Of a stretch of 64,000 bases of DNA, positions 11,145-21,904 are shown one piece after another. The notes beneath the pieces were generated by a model. The model saw only the letters and a list, made by a program, of their open reading frames with translations, was not told where the DNA came from and did not search any database. The stretch is from the NCBI RefSeq assembly GCF_027579695.1, contig NC_083587.1:1689001-1753000 (forward strand), written 5' to 3'. Numbering within the stretch: position 1 is the first letter of the stretch; every line of letters begins with the position of its first letter. The DNA comes from Neoarius graeffei (taxonomy: Eukaryota; Chordata; Actinopteri; Siluriformes; Ariidae). The translations under genes and the position numbers were made by a program.

Positions 11145-11348
11145 ATGCCAAGCATTGTTGATTTAATTTTGGCGAAGCCATTTGCCAGTCTTCCTTTCGA
11201 GGAAAAAATTAAAATTAAAGAGCAGGGTAGACCAATGGCTCAAATTGACTTGGTGAAAAAGGTAGGGAATAATACTCGTTCCTTTCAGCTCTCCTGGTAC
11301 GAGAAAGTGAATTGGCTAACAGCAAGTGACCCACATCAACAACAGTAA
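11145..11348 (+). pseudogene. hAT transposase N-terminal fragment (ZMYM1-like)
   Basis: The 67-codon frame contains SLPFEEKIKIKEQGRP and FQLSWYEKVNWLTASDP. This is the N-terminal region of ZMYM1-like hAT proteins, just before the TTF-type zinc finger. It stops at TAA without the zinc finger, so only the first ~60 residues survive the internal deletion. Confidence 0.65.
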
Positions 11349-12323
11349 ATAGGCTACTTTAGTAATATGTCATGGATGGACCAAAAATATAGAATCTATT
11401 TAAAATGTTTATGCTGAGTATATTATATTGGAATATATATTTTTCTGGATATGAATTAAACACAGCTACAATTTGGAAAACATTATTAAACAAAAACACA
11501 GCTGAGAACATTTCACTCTACAGACCTGGATTAAAAGTGAAGGGTTATCAAAATTCAATAAAACATCAATAAAATCAATAAAACATTTCTCAGTCAAAAT
11601 AAGTAAAATATAGGGAAAGTGTCATTGAATGAAATGTGTGGCACCCAGCTCTACTGCTGAGGTTCCTGACAAAGAGCTGCTTTCAATCATGATCAATTTT
11701 TAAACAACATGCCACAATTTTAAAATATAAAATGTTAAAATATACCCTCCCCCCAACACCACCATCATGTATATTGGACAGTAGGCTAATGGGCCAAAAG
11801 AGCCTGTTATTTCACAGTTTGTGACCCTGCCAACAATCAGCCAGATCAGAGGCAAGAGTATGGGCAAAATTTATGTGTTTTCTTTTAAAATCTGGAAATA
11901 TCGTAACCGACCAGCCTCCCCTGTTTGAAAGACTACCAGCCGCCACTGCACTACATTGAGGAGTGTGCATCGCCAGAGGTTAAAGAAGCCGGTTTTTACA
12001 GCTCCGTAACTATCAGCAAAAAAAAGGTGAATTTTTACAACTTTTACTTAAACTAACAAGACATCCTTGTAAGTTGGACATTCAAGGAACACGGAGATTG
12101 TCTTCAAACTGTCATTTGCAATTTGAAGCGACTTGAAGCCAGTTTTGTCCCAACAACTAGTGATCAGCCTGGCAAGCCCAGCAGCGAGTTGTCTACACTT
12201 CTGTTTCACGCAGCTTAACCGTAGCGGGCTTAAAAGGAGCCCCCGCGGCGTGATGTGTCCATCCCCACTCCAGCCAAATTTACATCGGATTCCGCTAATT
12301 AGATCTACCCAGGTAGGAATTGT

Positions 12324-13130
12324 GTGATCTCTAAATTCCCACATACCGTCAATACCATGCCTACTCAAGGACAAAAACAACTAAATGATGAGGACGTAGT
12401 CACTCTTGGTACCCTGAAAGAAATGCTAGATCAACAAAGGGCAAAATATGAGGACCTGTTGATGAGACAACAATCCACCTTTCAGTCTTTCATCGCAACA
12501 GTAATGGATACTAACAACAAAAGAATGGACAGTCTCATCCGTGAGGTGCAGGAAATAAAGGGCAGTCTACAATTCTCCCAGGTGGAAATCTAAGACAGTA
12601 AAGCAAAACAACATGACCAGAGCCACAATATCAAGGAAGTTGAGATGAAAATAGATCGTCTAGGAGCTGACATCAACACGATCCTTCATAAATCCGATTA
12701 CTTGGAGAACCAGTCTCATCATAATAACATTCTGATCGACAGCGTCCCTGACAACAAACAAGAGAACTGGTACCGATGTGAACAGAAAGTCAGAGAAATC
12801 CTCAAGGACAAACTCAAGCTCGACCCACTTAAGATTGAAATCGAACATTCTCATCGTAATGGAAAATTCCAGGAAGACGGCCGGCCACGACCCATTGTTG
12901 CGAAACTTCTCCGATACAAAGACAAAGAAGCCATCATGCAGAGAGCAAAGTACCTCAAAGGATCGAACATCTACATCAATGAAGACTTTTCAGAAGCAGT
13001 ACGCCAAAAGAGGAAAGAACTCCTCCCAGAAATGCGGGCAGCAAGAGAGAGAGAAAACGTGGCATACTTATGGTACGATCGGCTGGTCGTGCACCCATCG
13101 AGAGACACACCAAGGAGGGACAACACATGA
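12324..13130 (+). pseudogene. LINE ORF1 (coiled coil and nucleic-acid-binding protein)
   Basis: One reading frame interrupted by a single in-frame TAA at 12591-12593. The first part (LKEMLDQQRAKYEDLLMRQQ and on to IREVQEIKG) looks like a coiled coil. The second part has HHNNILIDSVPD, IEHSHRNG, RPIVAKLLRYKDKEAIMQRA and NIYINEDFSEAVRQKRKEL, which is the RRM-like and C-terminal domain order of L1-type ORF1 proteins (Transposase_22-like). Such proteins coat the LINE RNA. The stop makes the copy defective. Frame and order fit the ORF2 that follows about 290 bp downstream. Confidence 0.75.
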
Positions 13131-14274
13131 AGAAACCAGACTCGACTAAGTCATCACCGGTAATCAAACCTCGTGATCTCCACTACTGAAAAACAGCCAT
13201 CTCTACCTTCACAAATAAGTAACAGTGACTTAAGTACCCTAGTTTTTAACCCTTTGACTTAAATGAAAATGTTTATGAATCACACTTTTCATCTCTCGAC
13301 CCTGATTTAAATTTCTTTAATAACTACTATACCGTAGTTCTTCTAAGAGCACCACACAGTATTACAACACTGACTCATTCATCAATACATGCAAATCAAG
13401 AAAAAGCAATTCTCTCTCTATGTTTCATTTAAATGTAAGGAGCCTTTCGTGCCACTTCGAAGAGCTCAATGAATACCTCTAGGTTCTATGTATCTATGTA
13501 TAGATACTCTATAAAACATAGGTTCTCAGTAATTGTTCTCAGAGAGTCTTGGCTAACTGAAAATACAATCCACAATTATAACATACCTGGGTATAAAAGC
13601 ATTCATCACTGTAGACTGAACAAGGTAGGTGGGGGGGTTCTCTATACATAAGAAATAATTTCTTATATAGAAAGAAACGACTTGGAATTTGTAATCGATG
13701 AATCGGGCACACAGCGTATTTTTGTTGAACTGTTTTCAAATGGTAATGAGGGGAAAAAAATCGTCATTAGCTGCATATACCGTCCTCCTAATACAGACAT
13801 TCAACAATTTAATAACCAATTGACAGAACGCCTGAATAACATCAACAAAGAAAAGAGTACTTGCTACATTCTTGGAGACTATAACATAGACTTACTTAAA
13901 ACCTCGCATTCCCCTACTACTGATCACATTAATAACATTTTCGCTAACTCCTTTTTCCCTCTTGTATACAAGCCCACCAGGATTACCCCACACTCTGCTA
14001 CCTTAATTGATAACATATACACAAACACACTTAACATCGACTACACGGCTGGGATTATGGTAACAGATATATCGGATCACTTTTCGATATTCCTTATATC
14101 TGATTTAGTGGAACCAACTAGGAAGACAGACAAAATATCTTACCGTCTCATTAACATGACAAACATTAAGAAATTTACAGAATCCCTATCAGGTATAGTT
14201 TTGGACAGCATACTTAGCGAGGCGGACACAGAGAAAGCTTACAATCAGTTTCTTGAAACGTATGGATCTTTATA

Positions 14275-14877
14275 TGAGTGATTCCACGCTTATGGGTACT
14301 GAAATGGGGACATTAACTTATTTTTAAAAATTCACCTAAAACCATTTCTTTTTTTTACCATCAGGTCACAAAACATGTAATCTTTAATGAATGATATGTT
14401 AAAAGATAACTTTAATTTTCTGAGATGTAATAAAAACATATTTATATGCCAAAGTCAGAACGTAACAGAAGTGTTGTGGACATATATATTCTCAATTTTA
14501 ACAATGTAGAATTACTTTTTGAAACATAGGAAGGTGATGTTTTAGCAAATATAATTAATAAACATGTGTAGTAGAATAAACATACACATTCTTTCAATAA
14601 GATTAACATGGTATATAGCTAGATTGTAATTAATATGTAACAGACGCGAGATGGACAATCGTAACAGAAGTAATGTAACAGACATCATTTTGGAACTCAT
14701 AGGCTTGACTTTGGCATATAAATATGTTTTTATTACATCTCAGAAAATTAAAGTTACCTTTTAACATATCATTCATTAAAGATTACATGTTTTGTGACCT
14801 GATGGTAAAAAAAGAAATGGTTTTAGGTGAATAAGTTCATGTCCCCATTTCAGTACCCATAAGCATGGAATCACTCA
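14275..14877. mobile_element. 603-bp MITE with ~180-bp terminal inverted repeats, TA target
   Basis: The ends are inverted copies of each other for about 180 bp, from TGAGTGATTCCACGCTTATG at the left to its complement at the right (14855-14877), and further inward to the CATATTTATATGCCAAAGTC block (14440 and its complement near 14710). It is flanked by TA (14273-14274 and 14878-14879). The LINE protein reads on in the same frame across the insertion when one TA is removed. No transposase is encoded; the middle has GTAACAGA repeats. Confidence 0.88.
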
Positions 14878-15651
14878 TATGAAAAATGTTTTCCTAAGAA
14901 AAATGCAAAAATTTTCAACCATTCTCAAAAAAAAACTTGTTTAAGTAGCGGAATATTAAAATCAATATGCAGAAAAAACAAACTTTATGCTAAGTATGTC
15001 AAGAACCCTACACCTCTTAACCACAGTGTCTACAAAAAGTACCAAAATCAGCTAAATCATCTCCTTAGAACTGCAAAGAAAGAATACTATCACAGAAAGT
15101 TTACTGAAGCCGCTTCTAATATAAAACAAACATGGAGAATGATAAATGACATCTTACATCGTGACAAAATAAAAATACCCGGTCCAAACAAAATTCAAAT
15201 TGGAAATAAAACTATTGAAAATAAAGAAGAACTATGTGATGAATTCAATGATTTTTTTGTCAATATAGGGCCTTCACTAGAAAGCAAAATACAAAAAGGA
15301 CCACAGGACCCTTTGAACTACATTACCTTACAAGTAGAATCTAATTTATCGACCTTTATACCACCAACTAATGCCGAAATCACAGACATCGTCAAAAACC
15401 TAAAAGATTCATCTGCTGGGCATGGTGAAATAAGCGCTAAAGTTCTAAAACTTTCCCTGCCCTATATCATTGCCCCTCTTACACACATTCTTACTCTTTC
15501 CTTGCAAAATGGAGTTGTTCCTCACTTACTAAAAGTTGCAAAGGTAACTCCCATCTTTAAAAGTAGTGATCCACTTAATATCAACAATTATCGACCCATA
15601 TCTGCCCTCCCCTGTATATCTAAAGTTCTCGAAAAACTAATATATAACCGT

Positions 15652-15715
15652 CTTCTGAAACATTTAGATCATAATAACATCCTCTTCTGAAACATTTAGA
15701 TCATAATAACATCCT
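15652..15715 (+). repeat. 32-bp tandem duplication inside LINE ORF2
   Basis: The 32 bases at 15652-15683 are repeated exactly at 15684-15715. Since 32 is not a multiple of three, the reverse transcriptase frame ends just inside the second copy (LDHNNILF then stop). Confidence 0.95.
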
Positions 15716-17309
15716 ATACAAACACCAATATGGCTTCAGAAAGGGCTATTCCACCTCTATGGCACTGATTCAGTTAATGGACAAAATTTCCTCAGCTATA
15801 AACAACAAAGAGTACACCATTGGGATTTTTCTCGATTTATCTAAAACATTCGACACAGTAAATCATTCTATTCTACTAAGCAAACTAAAACGATATGGCA
15901 TAAATGACTGTGCATTAAAATGGTTCTCTTCTTATCTGTCTGACAGATAATAATATGTAACAATTAACAACACTAAATCTACACTTAAAACAGTACAATG
16001 CGGAGTACCACAGGGATCAATTTTAGCACCTTTACTATTTCTAATTTGCATCAATGACCTTGCACAAGCTTCCACAATCATCTTCTTTATCTTATTTGCA
16101 GATGACTCCAATCTTTTCCTTTCACACTCAAACTTTAATACTCTAATAAAACTAGCTAATCAAGAATTAGAAAAAGTTGTTATCTGGTTCGAGGCTAACA
16201 AATTATCTGTCAATGCCAAAAAACATACTTCCTTATTTTCTGTAATAAAAATAAAACCTACAATAGAAATAACGCAAAAATCTTACTAAAAAGTATACCC
16301 CTTTCTCAAGAGAGTCAAGCTAAATTCTTAGGCGTAATAATCGATGACAAACTGACCTGGAAACCACATATAGCCATGTTATGTAATAAAATATCAAAAA
16401 CTATTGGACTTATGGGAAAAATCAAACATCTCACTCAACAAACCATTATCACCATATATAATAGCTTAATATACCCATATCTGACCTATGGAAATATTGT
16501 ATGGGGATGTGCCTACAAAACTACACTACAGCCCCTAATACTACTCCAAAAAAAGATTTGTTCGTATGGCCACCGGATCCAGTTTTTATGCCCATTCTTT
16601 ACCTCTATTTACGAAGCTTAAGATTTTAAATATTATTGATATCAATAGACTTCAGCTAAATATCTTCACTTTCCAATTTCTTAGAAATTCTCTTCCAGAC
16701 ACGTTTGATAGTTTTTTAAATCTTAATTCCCAATTTCATGCTTACCAAACTCGACAAAGCGACCAACGACATATCCCCCTAGTGCGAACATCCCTAGGTC
16801 AAAAGAGTGTTCAATACAAATGTGTAATTGAATGGAATAACCTCCCCCTCTACCTTAAAAGTTTTACATCCATGATTAGTTTTAAACATAATCTCAAAAA
16901 CCACCTATTTTCATTCACCAGCCACACTTGACCTTTATCTTTAAATATAGTTCAGTCTTGGATCAAATTGTAAAATATTACACTACACCATGCACCAGGC
17001 TTCTGTTATAAGTACAATATTTATTCACCATTTGAAATCAATCAATTATACTTCTTTTTACTTTATGTATAGATCTTAGGTTCCATTTTATTTGTTTCTT
17101 ATTTTCACTCGTTAACTTATATTTTGTTATCTGCAATTGACATTGTTTATATTTATTTCAGTTATGATACCAGTTACAGTTTAATGTATAATTTTGTTAC
17201 CAATTATTATATTATTACTATCTTTGTTATTATTTGTTATTATTTACGATTGTTAATATAGTTATTCTCTAATTTGTTAAATTTGTATTAATTACTTGTT
17301 AATTTAAAT

Positions 17310-17353
17310 GGGGGAAGACTTAGAACAAGCCATTGTGCTTTTTTTCTTCCCCC
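17310..17353 (+). other. LINE 3' end hairpin
   Basis: GGGGGAAGA (17310-17318) and TCTTCCCCC (17345-17353) are perfect complements around a 26-nt loop close to the end of the LINE 3'UTR. The element near 56604-56650 has a comparable GGGGAAAACC ... CTTCCCC arrangement. Such structures are candidate recognition sites for the LINE's own reverse transcriptase; that role is inference. Confidence 0.6.
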
Positions 17354-17410
17354 AGCATGTTTTCTGTTTTTGTTCAATTTATGTTTTCTTGTAAATCTCT
17401 TTTATTTGTC

Positions 17411-18863
17411 CCCAGACAGTGTGAGGAGAGCTCTCAGGACGACAAATGCACAAAAAGCCCCGGGTCCTGATAACATTCCTGGTCGTGTCCTGAGAGACTG
17501 TGCCAAGGAGCTCACAGATGTCTTTACAGACATCTTCAACATTTCGTTGAGCCAGGCTGTTGTCCCAACATGCCTCAAAACCACCATCATCATCCTGGTC
17601 CCGAAGAAGCCGTCTCCCTCCTGCTTCAATGACTACCGCCCTGTCGCACGAACTCCCATCCTCATGAAGTGCTTCGAGCGGCTAAGTCATGCGGCATATC
17701 AAGTCTGCCCTCCCCCCCGCCCTGGACCTTTCCAATTTGCATATCAGTCCAACTGTTCGACCGATGACACCATCTCCACTGCCCTCCACTCAGCCCTCAC
17801 CCACCTGGAAACAAAAGACTCATATGTCAGAATGCTGTTCATAGACTTTAGCTCAGCATTCAACACAATCATTCCTCAGCAGCTCATTCATAAACTGGAC
17901 CAGCTGGGACTCAGCAGCTCCCTGTGCAACTGGCTGCTGGACTTCCTGACGGGGAGACCACAGACTGTACGGGTCGGCAGCAACTCCTCCAGCACCATCA
18001 CATTGAACATGGGGGCCCCCCAAGGATGTGTGCTAAGCCCCCTCCTCTTCACTCTGCTGACCCACGACTGCACACCAACAGCCAGCTCAAATCTCTTCAT
18101 TAAGTTTGTGGATGACATGACTGTGGTGGGTCTCATCAACAATGGTGATGAGGCCATCTACAGGAGTGAGGTGAGCCGCTTGGCCATGTGGTGCAAGGAC
18201 AACAATCTCCGTCTGAACGTGGAGAAGATGAAGGAGATTGTTGTGGACTTCAGGAGAGAGCACACCCAGCATGCTCCACTATCTATCAACGGTGCTGCAG
18301 TGGAGAGGGTGAGCAGCACCAAGTTTCTGGGTGTGCACATCTCTGAAGACCTGTCCTGGAGCAACAACACCGCATCACTGGCTAAAAAAGCCCAACAGCG
18401 TCTGTACTTCCTCCGCAAACTGAGGAGAGCAAGAGCCCCGGCCCCCATCATGCACACATTCTACAGAGGCACCATCGAGAACATTCTGACCAGCTGCATC
18501 ACCGTGTGGTACGGAGCCTGCACCGTGTCCTGCTGCAAGTCTCTGCAGCGCATCATGAGAGCAGCTGAGAGGATCATTGGTGTCTCTCTCCATTCTCTAA
18601 TGGATATTTATAACTCCCGCCTCACCCGCAAAGCCATCAGGATTGCAGGTGACCCCACCCACCCATCTCACAGCCTCTTCAGCCTGCTGCCGTCGGGCAG
18701 GAGACTGCAGAGTCTCCGGGCCAAAACCAGCAGGCTCAAGAACAGTTTCTTTCACCAGGCAGTCAGGAGGCTCAACTCCCTCCCTGTTCTGCCTCTCCTC
18801 CCCCCTCTGCCCCCTGCCACAGATTCTGCTCGCACACCCCCCTGCCTCCCCTTCAGCATCTGA
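17411..18863 (+). CDS. LINE reverse transcriptase, long open frame, N-terminus missing
   Basis: About 484 codons are open to a TGA at 18861-18863, although the protein lacks its endonuclease and a proper start; the upstream codons from 17370 belong to the neighbouring LINE tail. Motifs in order: [80 protein letters not shown], and the catalytic box as FVDD ([13 protein letters not shown]) where relatives have FADD. Then come [12 protein letters not shown] and a C-terminal [18 protein letters not shown]. Both aspartates survive. A short diverged stretch after ERLSHAAYQ suggests a local frameshift pair. It is the least damaged RT here but cannot be a functional LINE protein by itself. Confidence 0.8.
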
Positions 18864-19308
18864 CATGTCATCCTCACAGTCCCCCCCCCCAACACACACA
18901 CACGCACACACACACATTCATCTCATCGTTCATTAACACACTGAACTCAGGGACCACACATCTCACTTTACCTCGCTCATTTGCACTATTCCGCACTACC
19001 TCATCTTAACAGCTGCTAGTTTGTTTATACTGCTTATTTCATTTTTACCTGCTATACCTCAAGTGCCCTTGACTGTTTTGTTTATTTGAACCAGTGTGTG
19101 TGTGTTTGTGTGTGTGTATATGTATGCATATATGAGTGTTTAGTCTACGTCTAGTTCATATCTAGAGTGTTTATACTGTTTATATTGTCTGTTTGAGTGT
19201 TTAGTCTTTGTGTAGTTCTTATCTAGTGTTTATACTGTTTATATTGTCTGAGTGTTTAGTCTATGTCTTGTTCTCATCTAGTGTTTATACTGTTTATTTA
19301 TACTGTTT

Positions 19309-19337
19309 GTTTGTTTGTTTGTTTGTTTGTTTGTTTA
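19309..19337 (+). repeat. (TTTG)n microsatellite
   Basis: Seven TTTG units inside the LINE 3'UTR, preceded by imperfect 45-60-bp repeats of the type AGTGTTTATACTGTTTATATTG (19165-19300). Confidence 0.9.
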
Positions 19338-19464
19338 ATTATTCTATTTTTATTTTTATTTGTTGCATTGCTTGTTTGCACCGTGGGTCAGAGAGGACTG
19401 AAATTTCATCTGTGCTGTATGTCGAGCATGTATAGCATATTTGACAATAAAGTTGACTTGACTT

Positions 19465-20084
19465 ATCATGTGCAAATAAATAAATACATTTCAAAATTCT
19501 ATGATATACATATTTTTTCAAAACTTTACTTCATTTTTTCTCTTCTGATCGCTTCAATCAAATTTTTAGCTCATGTGAAATCATAAATAAAAGGGTGAAA
19601 TATTTATTTGTACATTTTACATGTGTAAGCAGAGTGTTTGCACTAAATAGCAATATTTTTCTCTCCAAAAAATGCAGCATTGTTTCAAATATATGTTGTG
19701 AGCTGTATTTTGTATTTGTATCAGCAAATTTGTATTATATCTGCTTATTACTAGCATGTAAACAAGGCTGTATTGTCAGAATTATTAACAGGCTAGCTAA
19801 CATTTGAGAGATTACACACCTAGCTTCAGTTTGTTAGTTACTGTTACCCAAAATCTCAGGTAACAAGCTTTCTTTATTCTTGCTTTCTTTATTCTTGCAC
19901 TTCAAGGTAATTTAAGGAATTATTTTTTATTCTTTAACTGAAGGATTTTTTTTTTTTTTTAACACAAGACTTAGCACTTTTACTTGGGTATAAAATTGGT
20001 CTGCTTCTACCACTTCTGGTCATATGCCTGCCACAGAATGAGAATAAATCAGTTGTGCTATAATAATGAATAATACATGCATGC
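19465..20084. other. AT-rich sequence without recognised features
   Basis: No gene, repeat family or RNA recognised. It lies immediately downstream (minus strand) of a collagen-type exon and may be host intron. Confidence 0.6.
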
Positions 20085-20088
20085 TTAC

Positions 20089-20133
20089 CTTTGGCCCAGG
20101 CTCACCAGGGGGTCCTTGTTCACCTTTGTCACC
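20089..20133 (-). CDS. Single 45-bp collagen Gly-X-Y exon
   Basis: On the minus strand the 45 bases translate to GDKGEQGPPGEPGPK, five perfect Gly-X-Y triplets. They are preceded by an acceptor (AATCTCAG) and followed by a donor (GTAAGC), and the exon starts and ends on codon boundaries. Exons of exactly 45 or 54 bp in phase 0 are the hallmark of fibrillar collagen triple-helix genes. The acceptor's pyrimidine tract is weak. I found no second collagen exon in the window, so flanking introns would be many kilobases and filled with transposons. It could be part of a large, minor fibrillar collagen gene or a stray exon copy. The paralogue cannot be named from 15 residues. Confidence 0.6.
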
Positions 20134-20219
20134 CTGAGATTGCTTTTGACAACATGTTGAATGATTTATCAGTGAATTGCTTCAATATGTTTGAAGATTC
20201 TGGGGTTGTTTCTTTCTCA

Positions 20220-20253
<34 letters not shown>

Positions 20254-20287
20254 TTATTTATTTATTTATTTATCTATTTATTTATTT
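20220..20287 (+). repeat. (ATT)n(TTTA)n microsatellite
   Basis: About ten ATT units followed by about nine TTTA units, then poly-G. The surrounding 20134-20557 shows no other feature and may be host intron. Confidence 0.95.
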
Positions 20288-20557
20288 GGGGGGGTTGAGA
20301 AACAGCACATTGGTGTTTAATTATTTCACCATCTGGCACCTACTTGGTTAAAATAAACAGCAACTGTAATGTGCACAGAGTGTATAAAGCACTCCATAGT
20401 GTTCTTTTTTTTCTGCCATCACTCCCGATGGCATTTTTTTAATATGCCACACAACAAAGCAAAATGCCCATTTCCTCTCCATGTTTTTTGAAAGGGGACA
20501 GACATTCTGCTTTGAACTGCCCTGAGTCAACAGGAAATGTTTCTGTGAATTATGTAT

Positions 20558-21022
20558 GTGTTTTTATATCTTGTGCTTAAGAACAACATGGTGAAATATA
20601 TTAGAAAAACATGAAATCGACTCTGATATTTCCTTATTCACTTACCAAGATCTTTGATACTAAAACAGCTCTGAGTTGGGAGTCTGAGACATGAGTAACA
20701 TACTGTGACAACAATTGGTACTTAGGGTGGGCATTATTTAATTCCAATAATGTCTTTTTGCTTGTCTATGTGATAGAAAGACACTGATCAATGCTAAACT
20801 AGTGACAGAGCACTGAAAATTAAGCCTCTTATGGGCAATTTTTGAGGTCAGGGAACAGTGGGCCAATGAGCTGCCTTCAGCGAATAAATTTATAGTAAGA
20901 TAGATAGATGAAGTTTATTGCCTCTGCTGGGAATTTGGGGAAAAAAACTGGAGAGAAAAAGCAACAGATGCTTTTGATCTCTGGGTTCTGGGCCAAGTGC
21001 GCTTCTGGTGCAGCACTCTGTT
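20558..21022. repeat. Left copy of a ~460-bp direct repeat ending in an iMet-like tRNA remnant
   Basis: It matches 21905-22362 at roughly 85-90% in order (AAGAACAACATGGTGAAA, GACACTGATCAATGC, GATAGATAGATGAAGTTTAT). The last 60 bp are a shortened minus-strand initiator tRNA-Met relic (20960-21021; CTGGGTTCTGGGCC where the intact gene has CTGGGTTATGGGCC). The two copies bracket the tRNA array. Confidence 0.8.
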
Positions 21023-21098
21023 CACCTCACACCCGAAATAGGACTCAAACCCACAATCCCTGGCTCATGGAAAACATTGGTGTAAAATCACTCAAAAC

Positions 21099-21170
21099 TA
21101 GCAGAGGATGGTTTTGATCCATCAACCTCTGGGTTACCAGCCCAGCACACTCCTGCTGCACCACTCATAG
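21099..21170 (-). tRNA. Initiator tRNA-Met-like copy with altered anticodon (GGT)
   Basis: 72 nt, full length, in the initiator tRNA-Met pattern on the minus strand (GGATGGTTTTGATCCATCAA is the complement of the T arm). The anticodon loop reads CTGGTAA instead of CCCATAA, so the anticodon is GGT rather than CAT. The 5' acceptor half is damaged (CTATGAG). Probably a pseudogene. Confidence 0.6.
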
Positions 21171-21236
21171 CCCACCTAGGACTTGAACCCATAATGCCTG
21201 GCTTATGGAAAACACTGGCATAAAAGACACCAGAGC

Positions 21237-21308
21237 TAGTAGAGGATGGTTTTGATTCATCAACCACTGGGTTATGGGCCCAGCATGCTCCCACTGCACC
21301 ATTCTGCT
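21237..21308 (-). tRNA. Initiator tRNA-Met(CAU), best preserved copy
   Basis: 72 nt on the minus strand. It starts AGCAGAATGGTGCAGTGGGA, has the CAT anticodon within CTGGGCCCATAACCCAG (the initiator-specific GGG/CCC anticodon stem), and ends ACCATCCTCTACTA. The acceptor stem has two mismatches (positions 3 and 7). It could be weakly functional but is more likely a decaying copy. Confidence 0.65.
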
Positions 21309-21394
21309 AACTTCACCCCCCCCCCCCCCCAAAATGAGACTTGAGCCCCTACTGCCTGACTCAAGGAAAACATTGACAGAAAATACCTCAGAAC

Positions 21395-21459
21395 AAGCAG
21401 AGAAAGGTTTCGATCCATTGACTTGTGGGTCCAGCACGCTCCCACTCCACCACTCTGGT
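21395..21459 (-). tRNA. Initiator tRNA-Met-like copy lacking the anticodon
   Basis: About 65 nt on the minus strand. T arm (GGTTTCGATCC on plus) and D arm are recognisable, but about 7 nt including the anticodon are deleted (GTGGGTCCAGC). Certainly a pseudogene. Confidence 0.65.
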
Positions 21460-21535
21460 GACCTCACACCTCAGGTGGGACATGAACCCACAATGCCTGG
21501 CTCATGGAAAACTTTGGCATCAAAGACCTCAGAAC

Positions 21536-21607
21536 TAGCAAATGATGGTTTCACTCTCTCAACCTCTGGGTAATGGGCCCAGCACACTCTCACTGCACCA
21601 CTCAGCT
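21536..21607 (-). tRNA. Initiator tRNA-Met-like copy, CAU anticodon, damaged T arm
   Basis: 72 nt on the minus strand. The anticodon region CTGGGCCCATTACCCAG keeps CAT (loop CCCATTA). The T arm (GGTTTCACTCTCTC on plus) has lost the consensus TTCGATCC. Probable pseudogene. Confidence 0.6.
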
Positions 21608-21678
21608 CCTGTGGGACTAAGAGGCACAATTCCTGATTTAAGAGGCTAGTGCCTTATCCATTCATTCACCACTGTACC
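21604..21678 (-). tRNA. tRNA-Arg(UCU)-like pseudogene
   Basis: On the minus strand: CAGTGGTGAATGAATGGATAAGGC, then an anticodon arm with loop CTCTTAA (anticodon TCT), then AGGAATTGTG and AGTCCCAC. It follows the tRNA-Arg pattern but the T loop is destroyed. The spacers between the Met copies (for example around 21175-21205 and 21475-21505, with GGACATGAACCCACAATGCC) are 3' halves of similar tRNA-Arg sequence, so the array unit was Met plus Arg. The following 21680-21904 shows nothing else. Confidence 0.55.
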
Positions 21679-21904
21679 CTACAGTCACTCAGAAACTGCT
21701 CAGATTGTTCTTCAGATGTTTCTCATCTTGGATACAGAATCTTCTTTTATGTGTACTCAATTTGTTCAGTTGAAATACTTTGCTGAGTCTGCACCAAAGT
21801 CAAACACTTGCAAAGTCTGGCTTTAATGTCAGCACATCCTTATTTCATGAATATCAGTCATGAATATACGTATACAAGTCAGAGCACTTGTTTAATTAGG
21901 TATT

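Larger units (their letters stand above)
10331..11948 (+). mobile_element. Internally deleted hAT element (ZMYM1-like), TSD CACTACAT
   Basis: The 8-bp direct repeat CACTACAT flanks it on both sides (10323-10330 and 11949-11956), as expected for hAT. The right end reads, as reverse complement, CAGTGGCGGCTGGTAG; the left end, CACGGGCGATTACTC, is a diverged version. Inside are a tandem duplication (about 10560-10680 and 10681-10790) and the start of a transposase gene (11145). The catalytic core and dimerisation domain are absent, so the element is non-autonomous. Confidence 0.75.
13420..16931 (+). pseudogene. LINE ORF2: endonuclease and reverse transcriptase, frameshifted
   Basis: The frame starts MFHLNVRSLSCHFEELNEYL. 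The endonuclease follows (ESWLTENTIHNYNIPGY; CIYRPPNTDI; YILGDYNIDLL; TDISDHFSIFLI). After the MITE, the finger and palm of the reverse transcriptase appear: VTPIFKSSDPLNINNYRPIS, GIFLDLSKTFDTVNHSILL, VPQGSILAPLLF and the catalytic LFADDSNLF, then FLGVIIDDKLTWKPH and a C-terminal part to 16931. Several frameshifts and stops break it, including a 32-bp tandem duplication at 15652-15715. Both catalytic aspartates of FADD are present but no continuous protein can be made. Confidence 0.8.
12000..17400 (+). mobile_element. Two-ORF LINE, CR1/Jockey-like, decayed and interrupted
   Basis: A nearly complete non-LTR retrotransposon: 5' region, ORF1 (12324), ORF2 (13420) with endonuclease and reverse transcriptase, and an AT-rich 3'UTR ending near a GGGGGAAGA/TCTTCCCCC hairpin. 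Both ORFs are broken. A 603-bp MITE (14275-14877) splits ORF2. The 5' boundary is approximate; it may begin right after the hAT target site at 11957. The related element at 55101-56712 shares RT motifs and the style of the 3' end. Confidence 0.8.
17411..19464 (+). mobile_element. 5'-truncated LINE (CR1/L2/Rex group) with complete 3' end
   Basis: It begins abruptly in the reverse transcriptase domain ([15 protein letters not shown]) next to the 3' tail of the previous LINE and ends in AATAAAGTTGACTTGACTT, the usual 3' terminus for this fish group. Between coding end and tail lie about 600 bp of UTR with CA, GT and TGTT simple repeats. The 5' truncation is typical of incomplete reverse transcription. 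Confidence 0.85.

Noticed and set aside
17370-17410. True start of the reverse transcriptase at 17370
   Set aside because: These codons lie in the 3' tail of the preceding LINE; homology begins at about 17411.
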